DNA from: Prostheceraeus crozeri
Taxonomy: Eukaryota > Platyhelminthes > Polycladida > Euryleptidae
Direction of reading: 5' to 3'
Assembly (NCBI GenBank): GCA_907163375.1
Contig: CAJQUW010012903.1
Coordinates: forward strand, 186,001 to 250,000
DNA length: 64,000 nt
Under the pieces are notes generated by a model that made no database searches, was not told the origin of the DNA, and worked only from the letters and a program-made list of their open reading frames with translations. The position numbers and the translations under genes were made by a program. Shown in pieces: positions 22,790 through 34,082 of this stretch (its first letter is position 1; every line of letters begins with the position of its first letter).

Positions 22790-25700
22790 TATCTTCCATT
22801 TCAAATAAGCAAGCTGTTTATTTTTTCACTTCACACCAGTCATTGTTTTATTGACCGCCATTGACTCAATTTTTTTTCTCCGTTTGATAATGGCATTGAA
22901 GTGCATTTTAGCCCACTACCTATGAAGAATTGAATTAAAATGCATTGCTGATGAATACGTGTTTCAGGGAACTGGAAATAAAGACTTAATGCAAGCTTAC
23001 GGAATATACTCAGTAGTTTGAAATAATTAATTAAACAGAATTAAAATTAAGCGCATATTGGGGTAACAGGCCACAAATGTGCTGCCATTTTACTTAGCAA
23101 GAACTTCTACTTACCTACAGGTAGCCTGTCTATGCGGCTGAAGTCGTCGTCTAAGCCTGAAAATGCTGTTGAAGATGATGATTGAGACCGCTTCAGAATG
23201 TAGTCGTTTGTCTATTGCTGCTTCATTTCTCTCTTCACACCAGTCATCGTTTTATTGACCGACGTAAACTTCATTTTTCTCTCCGTTCGATAATAGCATT
23301 GAAGTGCATTTGAGTCCAGTAACTACGAAGAATTGAATTGTAATGCATTACTGATGAAGACTGTTGAATTGGTATACGCAATCACGGTGTCTTACTCCTT
23401 TCGTATAACAGCCTTCTACGATTCGACACGTAGTGTTTCTATGATACTGAATGTTTGGTTTTTTGACATTGGTTATTTGTTTTTAAGATAAGAAAGGAAA
23501 TCAAATCTGTCGTAATTATCAACTTTTCTTTGTAGTTACATTGATCGCTCGTTGCTTGGCATTATAATTTGGGGTGCCTGCAAGGCTCCATCTTTTTCAT
23601 CTATGTTTTCCTGCACGAGAGGTCGCGACTGCTTTGATTGATGTAGTCTCCCCTCTTGATGTTTGGACTGATGATAGGTGTTGCAGCGAAATCTTCCCGT
23701 GGTGAGTTAACATGAATTGCATGTGTCAATCAACGGTGTCATCGAGCTATGCCGGTTTAGATCAAGAAAACTATGAGCTCGAACGTGTATTATGACGTAC
23801 AAATTTTCGGACGAAGCATTTTTCAAGTGCAGATTTAATGGCAGGCTAAGAAAGCGACACTAAATCGAAACTGTTGAAGCGATGCATTTTCGTCAAAGCA
23901 GCAACATTCTTATGAATGGTTGTTGTGGACGTCAATTGGATGTTAAGATGATCCTTTTTGCAAGATCCTCTTTTTGTGACCTTTCTTGAACGATTTTATT
24001 TAATCTTATTTTACTTCCTTGTAAAGTCTTTTGAGCGTTGATTAGTTTTTAATTAGTTTCATTGACAGCTCTATTATTATCTTAAGCTGTCTATTTACTT
24101 GTCTGCTAGCGCTGTCAATCTGAATAACACTCCTCGGCGGAAAGATTTAGTGTCGGTTTTCTAGCATGCCATTAAATCTGTACTTGAAAAGGCTTCGGCC
24201 GAAAATTTGTACTTCATAATACACGTTCGAGCTCACCAAAACCGTTTTCTTGATCTATAATTGCATATGTCCTTATAATTGCTTGTCAACTAACATTTCC
24301 AATTTTTTTCAATTCTGAAGACTTATCAGTGCTCGTGTGCTCATACACTAGAGATCGCGGCTGAATTTTTTTGACGGTCTCCGTTCTCCCCTACGAAGAA
24401 TGGATAATGGACGTAAAACGAAAAATGAAAGTAAGTCTCATCTCTCGGTGTATGGACTGATGGTAGAATTCATCAGTGCCCGCGGTCATGGAAAATCTGG
24501 ATAAGTCATGGAAACATCAAAATTTGAAAACGTCATGGAATAGTTGCGGAAATTATAATTTCTGGAAAGTCTTGGAAAAGTCATGGAAAAATATGTGATG
24601 TTCTATTCTCAAATATGGTTGCATGAATGAGTCTTGTTGCTATTTTTTGAGCTGCCAATGGGTAGGACTAGCACACCTGCGATTTCTTCAAATTTCAACG
24701 CAAATCTGGTAGAGGCCAAATACAATGCAGCTTCTAACGTAAATTTCTAGATTTTGCACAACATGAGATCACCCTTAAGCAGCCTTTTATTCGATAGAGC
24801 GACGGTTATGATAATCAACATCACAAGGCACCCCATGTACATGAAGATGTAGCAGTCAGATCTACGTACGTGTAGTAAATTAACAAATGTTGCTATACAT
24901 AGAAGGAGCAACACTGTAATATTTAAGGATGCGCGATGATTGCCGAGGATTAGCCTAGTAGTTTAAATCGTCACCGCCTGCAAAACCCACAGGTCAAGTC
25001 CAATATGTCTACAGAGCGCTAGAGATTCGAATTATTTTTTTCTATTTACCATTTTTTTGGTATAAATTTTAATAATTATGACTGATTAGATGAATGAAAT
25101 AAGTCAGGCTGTTGAAGCACTTGCTTTATCTAAAATTTCTCCCGAAAAGCAGCTTAAACAGGAAATAGAAAGCGATCGCAGGATTAAGGTCTGGAACTAC
25201 ACTAGTAAGACGATGAAATTTATGAAACCATGGATTTTGGTTGTTAACCGGTTAACTATTTCAAGCTGATTAAACGAAAGTTTGAACCGTGCCTATGACT
25301 GCGGCATGATCATCACAGAGAAGACTACTGAAAGGGTGGATGACTTCCTTGTAGAGATTCTACTTGCCGACAGGAAGCAGCCTGTCTATGCGCTTGAAGT
25401 CGTCTAAGCCTGAATACACGGTTGAGTCAGTTAAAATGTGAGGATGGACTTATCACATTGAAACAATTAAATTTCCTGTGATATCAGGACTGCATCAGTT
25501 CTGTCAGCGCTTCGATTTGATCATTGCAGACTGGTTCAGTGTTTCTACAGGAAACAGGTTTCTTTATTTATCCATATGACTTACATGAGTGAAGCTCCAT
25601 GTCAGATAGAAGCTTCCGATAGTGATTGATGCCGCTTTCGGTTGCGGTCGTTTGTCTTTTGCTGTTCCCTTTCCTCGTCGCACCAGTCATTGTTTTATTG

Positions 25701-26590
25701 ACCGCCGTTGACTCCTCTCTTCTCTCTATCTGATAATAGTATTGAAGTGCATTTGAGCCCGCGAGCTGCAAAGAGAAGAGAAAACTTGTAAATGCAATCT
25801 CAGTGTTTTACTTCTTTCGGTCAGGAGTCTTCTATGGTTCGGCACCTGATGTTTTTATGGCACTGAATGTTTAAGTTTTTTAAATTTGCTTTTCGTTTAA
25901 GATATGGACGGAAATGAAGTATGTCGCAATGTACCGAGGTGTTTTTTCGTTGCAATTATATTGTTTGCTCGTTGACTGGCATTTCAATCCGAGGTTCCTG
26001 CAAGGCTCCATGTTTTTTTCATCTATGTTTTCCTGCACGAGAGGTCGCGACTGCTTTGATTGATGCAGTTTCCCCTCTTGATGCTTGGACTGATGATAGA
26101 TGTCGCAGCGAAACCTTCCCGTGGTGAGTTTACATGAATCCGTGAGTCCTTATAATTGCTTGATAACTAACTTTTCTATTTTCAGAGAGTGTATTTGCCT
26201 TGCTTTATATGTTTCTGTTCTGTAGTGGTGCTGTTCAATGTATCACTGTATGTCGTAACATCATAATAATGATGGATATCTGAAAACTTTATGCTACATT
26301 TTCAGGTTTTGATCATTTGTGCGCAACTGCTCAAGCACTATAGATCGCGGCTGAATTTTTCTGACAAAGTCTCCTCTCTGGGTGTGTGGACTAATGGTAG
26401 ATGCAACAGTCAGATCTACAGGTCCACAGTAAGTTAATAGATGTTGCAATGCATAGAAGTGCGAACCGCACCGCATGCAAATCTCGCCAAAGTTTACCCC
26501 AATATGTCTACAGAGCGATAGAGATTCGAAACATTTTTTCTGGTTTTCATTCATTTTAATTATTAAGACTGATTGGGTTTGTAGCTTAAA
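22790..26590. repeat. Diverged segmental duplication (three partial copies)
   Basis: Related blocks occur at about 22820-22960, 23100-23760 and 25370-26160. They share ACACCAGTCATTGTTTTATTG (with variants), ATTGAAGTGCATTT, TTTTCCTGCACGAGAGGTCG and GCAGCGAAAYCTTCCCGTGG. Further paired blocks lie at 24330-24380 / 26320-26400 and 24845-25040 / 26400-26540 (AGATCGCGGCTGAATTTTT; AATATGTCTACAGAGCG). The order is conserved, so this looks like a decayed duplication of roughly 2-2.5 kb rather than independent short repeats. No reading frame is conserved between copies. Confidence 0.7.
23726..24258. mobile_element. Foldback element, 533 bp, with ~108-bp inverted arms and an empty site nearby
   Basis: Arms at 23759-23866 and 24144-24256 are inverted copies of each other (AGATCAAGAAAAC ... 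GAGCTCGAACGTGTATTATG ... GACACTAAATC) with scattered differences. The flanks AATTGCATGTG (23715-23725) and AATTGCATATG (24259-24269) look like an ~11-bp target duplication. The paralogous segment at about 26130-26160 lacks the element, giving an empty site. A 9-11 bp duplication would suit a Mutator-like family. There is no coding capacity. Confidence 0.7.
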
Positions 26591-29284
26591 ATCAAAACCT
26601 CAGTTGCTTTCATAGGGCCACGCTTGTTCTTTGGGTATGTACAACAAGTGAATGATGCCCTGACCATCTGTTGTATATGAATGCCACACTGCTAGCAGTT
26701 CATTCAATTCTACGAGATAACGATAAAGATCAGAAGACGTCTTGGGTGTTACTATTATCTGGTTCCGTGGTTTATCCCACTTCATCACACACAACTAAGG
26801 AATCATTGGTAATTATTGGCATAGAAAATTATTTTTCGACTTTCGGGCAGGCCACCGTTCAGAATTGAATTTTTCTTTTCAAGGAGTGATGAAGATTTAG
26901 AACTCAAGCATGGTTCACATATGCTACTATAAGTAGTAGGTATGGGAATATTTTGGCGATTATCAAGTAGTACGCAAGGCAAATTTATTTGTGAATGAAA
27001 ATAACCAATTTGACTGAACAGACGTCAGTAAATGCATCTTTGTTCTCAAATCAAAAATTTTAGGAATTAATTGATATTACAGCTTTTACCTCATTCTCGG
27101 AGTAGACCTGTAATCACAGATATTGAGTAACTGTGTCAGTTTATGATAGCCTTCGGATATTCGTCAGTTCAAGTGAAAATATGTCTTTATGATGTTGCTT
27201 ATGTTGATGATCATAACGTAGAATAATAGACTACGTCGTAAAATTAGTAATAAGAAAGACAGGCATTATATACATGTACATCTTAACAGCACAGGCAAAT
27301 AAGTACGACATCAACTCGGGAATAGAAGAGAATACATGTAGACCTACTATGTATGAATATAATTGATATGGAACGGTTTGGAACTTGGAAATGAAGCGTC
27401 AGGCTATTATAGGGGTACACAAACCCGTGACAACAATTCTTGGACAATAGCATGAAAAGTAGATAAAAAATACCAACCTATAACTCTGAATCCACATCAT
27501 CACACACCTCTGATACGCCATCGATACATGTCCTCTTGATAAAGAACACAAAACATCGTAACAAGGGCAGTCGCTGCAACATCCGATTTCACCATAAGCG
27601 GTGAACGCCATACTCTGTGTACATTCAAAGCTGATAGTTATAGTGACTGCTGAAGCCTGATAAGAACGCAGATGATATAATCATTGAAAAAGAAGACTCA
27701 AAGTCATCATGCTGGTACGAAGAACATTAATGGAAGAAGTGCAAGGAAAATCAAAGCAACATCGACGGTAATAGGATGGACCGGCAACATCAAGCAGTGG
27801 GTACAGGGAAGAATGATGGAGGCAGAAAGGAGTAGGCCTACACCAACGGTCGGTGATGAACAAACGACACTTAATCTGCCATTAAAGCGATAGTAGTCAA
27901 ACTTATCAGCACGATGACCAAGATTAACTAGCTTAAACCCAAATTTGATGATGACAGTTCCTGGGATGCCAAATTATAACCAAAATTTATCGGGGAAAAT
28001 GTAGTCGAGGAATAACGGCGTATACTGAGGGTTACGCGATTCTTATGTCAGCTACACAGTCAGAGCAACTCCTGCTTCTCGACTAAGAACAGAATAACTA
28101 AGCATAATGCAAGAGCGCGTTCGAGGAAAGTGAATCCAATCTCAATATCTCGACCATTTATTAGACTTTCGAGATCTCGATATTCCAGATTAGATTAGCT
28201 TATTATTTTTATACTTAACAAATGAAAATTACTGTTTCATTGAATTGCCTGTTGGAACATTAGGTCAACTGTTGACGCAAAATGTGTTAGTGTTACCAAA
28301 CTTACATATTATTGAAAGCCATCTGAAAGGCAATGAGTTATATAGTCTTAAAGATGCACAATGCTAAGTGACTGTACCTTTTGAACTGTCTTTTAAATGA
28401 CTGATAGCTGTGTTTATCAGTCATCCATGAATGCTAGCTGTGTTAAACATATATGTAGGCCTACATGTTGAACTCCAAGTCAATAATTATGTGAACTTGA
28501 TACTGCATCTAAACAACTAGTCACAAAATATTGTGTTATGTGGAGTGGACAAGGGAATACCGACCTCCAACCCAATTTCATACTGAATACAGAATTCGTG
28601 AATTTGAAATGAATTTGCAACATATTTTGTGCGGCGGACTATTTCAAAATGAGCATTTCTATCGGACTGTTGTCGGTCCCGGGAAATCACAAATAATATT
28701 TGGATCAAGGTGAAGAGAAATGTAGAGCATTGTGTTGTGTACAATCGTGCACGGTGATAACTTTGTTTTAGGTTCCTATATATTTAATGAAGCGGATTCT
28801 TCCGTATTGTAAGAGGCTTTTTACGGAATTGACTTACATAAGCTTTGTTTATCATGTACTAAATTCCTTTTCACCGCTGCAGGATTGCTAGTTTCAATTA
28901 ATCGACGAAGGAAAAAGTGATTGTAGTTTCAAAATACAACATAAATTTTAATAAAGAGTAACACTTGTTTTCATGAATTTCACTAATTGCCGTAGTGAAA
29001 CACCATTCTTATCGCATTTATGCAAACAAGGATCGTTCTTTAATCGTAATTGAAATATTTCTATAATTACGAAGAAAGACGGAATTATGAAATTAAATCG
29101 GCCACTGTCAGACATCAGGCTTCTTGAACCCCTGTTACCATATGTAATAAATTGCGCTTTGTGAGTAATTGACAAGAACCTGATATCGGCCTACTTGCAA
29201 TCTCAAATTCGAGATATCGGTACTTGGAAAATATTGAACTCGAGATTGAATTTATTAGTTCGAGTCGCACTTTATCTGAATCGA
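26591..29284. other. No recognisable gene
   Basis: Only short frames (longest about 75 codons), none with a domain I recognise. AT-rich non-coding sequence. Confidence 0.5.
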
Positions 29285-29640
29285 AGGGCGCCACTTAGTT
29301 AGTTAGTTATCCAGTTTTAATCCGGTGATTTTCCCGTGTCCGAGGGTGGCGGATGTACCTTATCGTGCCGCGATCGCCTTCACACCTCGTGTCCATTTCC
29401 CTCTGTCCAATGCGTGCTTTTTCGTCAGGCCTATCCAAGACATTCCTCCTCCACTTGCGTCTTGCACATTTTCTTGGGTCGTCCTCGCTTTCTTTTCCCC
29501 CCAAAATTCAGCGCTCTCCTCAAAGCACTACATTCATCCCTCCTCAAAACATGGCCATACCATCTCACTCCACTTGTCCTTAATAAACTATCAACACCTT
29601 CATTCAACCCAAGCAACCGCATCAGCTCTTCACTGTTGTA
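29285..29640 (-). pseudogene. LINE 3'-terminal relic (RT C-terminus, short tandem tail)
   Basis: Minus-strand residues around 29640-29500 read LLGLNEGVDSLL..SGVRWYGHVLRRD and KRKRGRPKK, the standard segment after the RT domain of many animal LINEs. A frame change follows near 29440. The frame then runs to an 'IRPPSDTGK'-like end near 29330, and (TAAC)n closes the element at about 29296-29312. Separate from, but similar in type to, the relic at 21000-22080. Confidence 0.75.
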
Positions 29641-29643
29641 AAA

Positions 29644-29840
29644 ATGGCGCAGTGCTTTTTCGTCGGATGTGGCAGCAACACCAATACTTAGCGCACAAAT
29701 AATAGCTTCTACAGATTCCCAAAAAATGTCCTTGTTCAATTAATGGTGTCGGAGCACAGGATGGAAAGACTTTACTCTTAGTAAGCATAGTCGAGTATGT
29801 TCTGACCACTTCGCCGAAGTAAACAAGACAAAGAATCTAT
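29644..29840 (+). pseudogene. Decayed THAP zinc-finger domain exon
   Basis: ATG at 29644 begins MAQCFFVGCGSN, the C-x4-C start of a THAP domain, followed by a stop (TAG, about 29689) and then FYRFPK. In a second frame from 29762 come W-K-D-F and, at 29798-29812, C-S-D-H-F, the C-x2-H end with its usual phenylalanine. GTATGT near 29847 could be a splice donor. THAP domains bind DNA and form the N-terminus of P-element-type transposases, but they also occur in host proteins. Here it sits inside a 22-kb insert with P-like ends. The stop and frame change make it non-functional as read. Confidence 0.6.
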
Positions 29841-29849
29841 GACATGGTA

Positions 29850-32253
29850 TGTTATCTGACCAAAATGGAGCCAATTAGTCTCTATTTCGTTTGAGACCTA
29901 CCGCAATCTAATGTCTCAAATGATTCCAATGACTGAATATTTTTCAGAGTGCATTCTGTCTAAAAGTGATCTTAATTCAATGATTTCGAATTAGAACAAC
30001 ATTTTGACTTTATCTAGAAATATCGTAAATTGAAGCCACTACGATGCATCGAAGCATTCATACTATCTTCATTTCAGACAATATGTTACCAAATTTATGT
30101 ACTTACAACTGGCAAATACTGTACATGTACAACATGCATAATGTTTGTCTTAATATTGAGTGAATAATACATCACTTCAAAAAATGGTCAACGGAGTTTG
30201 ATATCATTTCTCCTATTGCAGAAGAGATACACCAACTGTAAAAAATTGCATGCTGAATTTAATTAATATTAGTACAAGCACTTTTATCTTTTTTCAAATC
30301 GCATGACCTGAGAAAACACTTGATCACCTTCCATGACTTCTTATTGACAATTTTTGAAGCTAATGGCTCACTGCATAGCAGCAGTCAGCGGAGAATAGTT
30401 GCAGGGTCGTGAGAAAGTTCTGCTAATTCACTATCATGTTGATAACTTGGAACTAAGTTAAATGATTCGATCTAGTAAAGCTATTATCCAAGTGATGACC
30501 AAGACAGTGGCATAGGTGGTGGTGATGATTATTACCCGCTTTTAGTCAAAATACAAGAAAATTAACCAAATTGTATGCGTTTCATCTCTCAAGTGATCGT
30601 CTTGAGAGCGAGAGCAGTGAAACACATGTTTGCATAAAAGTTTATTCCTTCAACACTTCGCAAACCTGCCCGCCAGATTCATCAAAAATGACAGTTATCT
30701 CAACATGCATAGTGACAAAATGGATTTCGGACTTTGGGCATTATTCCACTATGCAGTTCTTGTCAGAAAATCCCGCTCGGTGCATCTGATGTAGGTGACA
30801 CTCGTCACATGTCTATCAGATTGCATGCGACAGTCAACTGGTAATCGCATTAAGAAATTCGTCATGAATTCTCTATTCATGAATCAAGCAATGTCTACAA
30901 CTAACGCCGCTGGGGAGATAAATTCGAGGCGCGCGATACATATCACAAAATTTGATGGATGAATTCGCCAAAATCTAATGACACTACTCAGTAACTCACT
31001 GTAGAACATTAATCGCAAAAATCTGGCTCTTATTTTCAATCATTGTTGATGTACGTCATTTCATTAGGCGTGTTGAATTTGCACTAAAATTTCCCTGCCA
31101 AATGACAAAATTATTGAAGACAACATGACTAAATGCCGTCGATAGCATGATTAATGCAAGGGCCAAAATAGCATATCGAAGTAATGTTGTCAATATGTAA
31201 AAAAAGGCCTGCATTTGATCGCTTGACTTCGAAAAACATTGCAATTGACTTCAAGCTTTTGCAATTACTTAGTCGGTGCAATTTTTGCCGCGCAGCTATT
31301 TTACAGGCTGAGCCGGTCCAATAAATTTCCATGTCTTACCACAAATCATATTTCTCAGTCACAGTAGACTTCAAAACACTATACATGACCAAATCTCTAT
31401 TCAGTGGTTCACTCATTGTAGAGAATTTCCATCTTTTACTTATTTATGATATTATTGATTATTTCCTTTCTTAGACATATTTATGAAATACTCGCTATCA
31501 CCGACTCAGCTACTGTGATAGTTGTCAGACCAAAATTGTACTGAATCAGCCGTGGCAATAGCCACTGCCTTGACTATGCAGTCAAAGGACTGACTGAGTT
31601 CATTTATCTTTCATGACAGCGCAAATTTAAGAATAGTTTGAGCTTCATTTACAGGAATTGTAGCCTAGAGAATTCATTGTTCACTTCAATATGGCATCCG
31701 ACTCTAAATTCTAATACATAGATTGTCCTTCAAATGAAACATAAATGATAAAATTGAAGAGTTTTCATCTCGTCTGTGGGAAAGCAAGCAAGACTACATG
31801 TCAGCTCACTAACATAAGGAGCTGTGAGGAACCCCTGAGGAGACATTGACAAACTTGATGCTTTGATTTTGCTGCATTATCTGTTTGAGGAAATGCAGTG
31901 TAGTATATTGAACAAATTTCCTGGATTTTCGTGCCTGAATTCAGACAAAATAATGTATACATTAAATTTAGAAATACAAACACGAATAAATATGATAGGC
32001 ACTTACGAATTACTTCTGAGAATTATGCAACTCAACCGACAATTCAGAAAATCTATGTAGCTCTCTTTGACATCCACATGAAGCAACAGCATTCTACCTC
32101 TTTTATGATCGGTGCTTCTGTAAAAAGCGAACATCTGAAAGATACCGAAAACAGCTGATTTACTGACCCTGACCTACTTCTGGAAGCCGCCATCGTTTAG
32201 GTACCGTTGTCATGACAGCGCGTGTCCACGAAGTTCTATTGTTCTCAATGTCA
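29850..32253. other. No recognisable gene (right interior of the 22-kb insert)
   Basis: AT-rich sequence with frames of at most about 75 codons. I looked on the plus strand for transposase-like continuation after the THAP relic and did not see a convincing one by eye. Confidence 0.45.
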
Positions 32254-32299
32254 ATGACCGTTCTAGTCCTTTTATATTATATAGTGTCGGATTTCTATG
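32254..32299 (-). repeat. Right terminal inverted repeat and subterminal block of the 22-kb insert
   Basis: Read on the minus strand this end is CATAGAAATCCGA, a short AT spacer, then GGACTAGAACGGTCAT. The right target copy AGTAACGC is 32300-32307. Confidence 0.82.
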
Positions 32300-32307
32300 A
32301 GTAACGC

Positions 32308-32725
32308 CATCAAGTCTAAGTTGATTGGTTTCGGTATTAACATCGCCCTCAAGCCTGCCTCGACTCTCAGTAGCCTCCTTATCCGCAAGCGACCTTCTCC
32401 TTCCCTGTGTTTGGGCTCGGTGTATCGCATTGAGTGTGGACACCGCGATTGTGGATTTTCCTACGTCGGTGAATCTTCCAGGCCTATCGACAAGAGAAAA
32501 TCCGAACACTTGCGGATGATACGTGAGCTTGACGTCGACCGATCCGAGCTAGCAAAGCATGTGATGGACAGTGGTCATAGGATCGACATTGATTCCATGA
32601 CTGTGGTGGACAGGGAACGCTCCTGGAAGAGGAGAATAGTGAAGGAATCTCTTTGGACTAAACATTTCCGTTCCAACAACCGAATCAAGATAGATCTGGG
32701 GTCTTTTTATGACTCTATTCTTTAG
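32308..32725 (+). pseudogene. PLE copy 4, 3' part: GIY-YIG endonuclease domain (detached)
   Basis: The frame includes SVYRIECGHRDCGF and YVGESSRPIDKR.SEH, the GIY-YIG strand pair in its PLE form, then ELAKHVMDSGHRIDID and ERSWKRRIVKESLW, where the conserved R and E residues of the nuclease lie. It ends at 32725. Across the base near 32459, where copies 1-3 change frame, this copy stays in one frame. It is separated from its RT by the 22-kb insert, and an ATG at 32297 that opens the local frame is partly insert sequence. Confidence 0.85.
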
Positions 32726-32991
32726 CTAACGGCTTTATCCTTGTTTTTACCTTGATGTGCATTACTTGCAGAATTTTAAGAGTAACATGCTCATTGGCGT
32801 ATTTTTGTTGTTAGTTTAGGATTTCGTAATGTGTCTTAATGTAAATGAATCTGGTCTAGAATGTTCCCTATCATAACTGTTTATATCTGATTGATCCAAC
32901 AATAAACGAACAGTCGCTTGATAATGACTGGCGGTGTCGGTCGAAAGCGCTTGCGATAAAGTGTTTTTACTTTCTGATATTTCCATCAAAT

Positions 32992-33649
32992 ATGGAGTGT
33001 CCTCCTACTGACAATATTGAAATACACTCCCTATTCCGTCAATTGAATCGCACTAGTGGAGGAAGGTGTGAGGTTATTCTTCGTACATGGGCAAAAGGTG
33101 CAAAGAGACTGGTGGATCAAGAGCATAGATTGTCTTTTCTTAGTGATTGTGTTAGTGAGAAATTGTTACCTCGTTCTTTGTGGTTTCGGTTGCCTGGAAA
33201 GTTTGATCATAAGGAAGGTTTGAAATGGATGGTTGGTAGGAAAATGTTATATTTTGAGATTCGTGATATTCGTCAATCCACTATTAAACTGGAAGAAGGT
33301 ATCCGCATTCGTCGGGAATGTCTTTTCGACATGGTGAAAGATGTACATTTACTGTCAAGGATTGTGGATTTTGTTGATTCTTCTGTTGGTTCCTACAGAC
33401 ACTCGTCTCTGGAGAAGATTACTAAGCGTTTACATCGTCTTCGCGTTTTACATGGCAGGAATGATGAACCGATCGTCGATAAGGTGATTGACCCGGTTAT
33501 CAATTTGAGTACGCTGAAGCTGACGAGTGGGCAACACTCTGTCCTGAGCAAAGGCCTTAATTTGCCGTTACTCCCTCATCTATTCCCAAGAAGGAGATTA
33601 TCGCTGGGGTTGAGCAGGCGATTTCAGCCTTGGGTTCGGATTACAAGAC
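32992..33649 (+). pseudogene. PLE copy 5: N-terminal RT fragment, truncated by Polinton A
   Basis: It begins MECPPTDNIEIH like copies 2-4. A single-base loss near 33560 (GCCTTAATTTGCCG where others read GCCTTAACTTTGCCG) shifts the frame, and Polinton A cuts the copy at 33649 before any polymerase motif. Remnant only. Confidence 0.9.
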
Positions 33650-33805
33650 AGTAGTATATAGTGTGACATCCGGCGCGACGCTTCGCTTCGCTTGCGCCGG
33701 ATGTCACACTTTTGCGGATTTTTTTCAAAAAATCAAAATTTCAAAAGTTTAGGTAGACTTCAAATTTCACGTGGCCGAAGGCCGAAGGGGTGAAAATTTA
33801 GGTAG
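33650..33805 (+). repeat. Left terminal repeat of Polinton A with terminal hairpin
   Basis: Similar to both ends of Polinton B through GGTAGACTTCAAATTTCACG. It contains a 16-bp perfect stem, GTGTGACATCCGGCGC (33661-33676) and its complement (33694-33709), around a 17-nt loop of CGCTT repeats. The mate end lies beyond the window. Confidence 0.88.
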
Positions 33806-34020
33806 TGACAAATTTTCAAAAAAATCAAAATTTCAAAAATTTGGCCGGTCACAAAATATCACGTAATCGAAAATTTAGGCGGACTCAAAATATCACTTGG
33901 TCGAAAAATATCACGTAATCTAAAAAATATCACGTGGTCGAAAAATATCACGTAATCTAAAATAAAGCACGTGGACGAAAAATATTACGTAATCGAAAAT
34001 TTAAGTTGTCTCAAAATATC
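33806..34020 (+). repeat. Subterminal array of AAAATATCACGT-type repeats
   Basis: About seven copies of AAAATATCACGTRRTCKAAA (about 20 bp, degenerate) lie between the terminal repeat and the first gene. Equivalent repeats are not seen at the ends of Polinton B, which has only one related CACGTGG block. Possible host-factor binding cluster or simple tandem expansion. Confidence 0.65.
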
Positions 34021-34082
34021 ACGTAGGCTCAATATACCAGAAGATTGTATTCAAAATATTTATTCAAAATATTCATTTAAAA

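Larger units (their letters stand above)
10318..32299. mobile_element. 21,982-bp insert with TIRs and 8-bp target duplication, class II-like
   Basis: The insert begins CATAGAAATCCGA (10318-10330) and ends with its exact reverse complement (32287-32299). It is flanked by AGTAACGC at 10310-10317 and 32300-32307, and that sequence occurs once in the uninterrupted PLE copies. A second matching block, GGACTAGAAYGGYCAT, sits 38 bp inside the left end (10356-10371) and, inverted, 30 bp inside the right end (32254-32269). The spacing between matching points of copies 4 and 5 (8369 and 33037) equals one PLE unit plus element plus 8 bp plus one extra C. An 8-bp duplication with CA-starting ends fits the P or hAT superfamilies. 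No intact transposase is visible. Confidence 0.82.
32300..33649 (+). mobile_element. PLE array continued: end of copy 4 and start of copy 5
   Basis: The sequence resumes copy 4 at AGTAACGCCATCAAG and passes through the GIY-YIG end and the linker. Copy 5 begins at 33037 by the 2,677-bp register. Copy 5 is cut at 33649 (TTACAAGAC) by the terminus of Polinton A. Confidence 0.92.

Noticed and set aside
10318..32299. Assembly misjoin as the explanation for the 22-kb segment in PLE copy 4
   Set aside because: Matching TIRs, the 8-bp duplication and exact conservation of the PLE register at both sides make a chance misjoin unlikely, though read support cannot be checked here.
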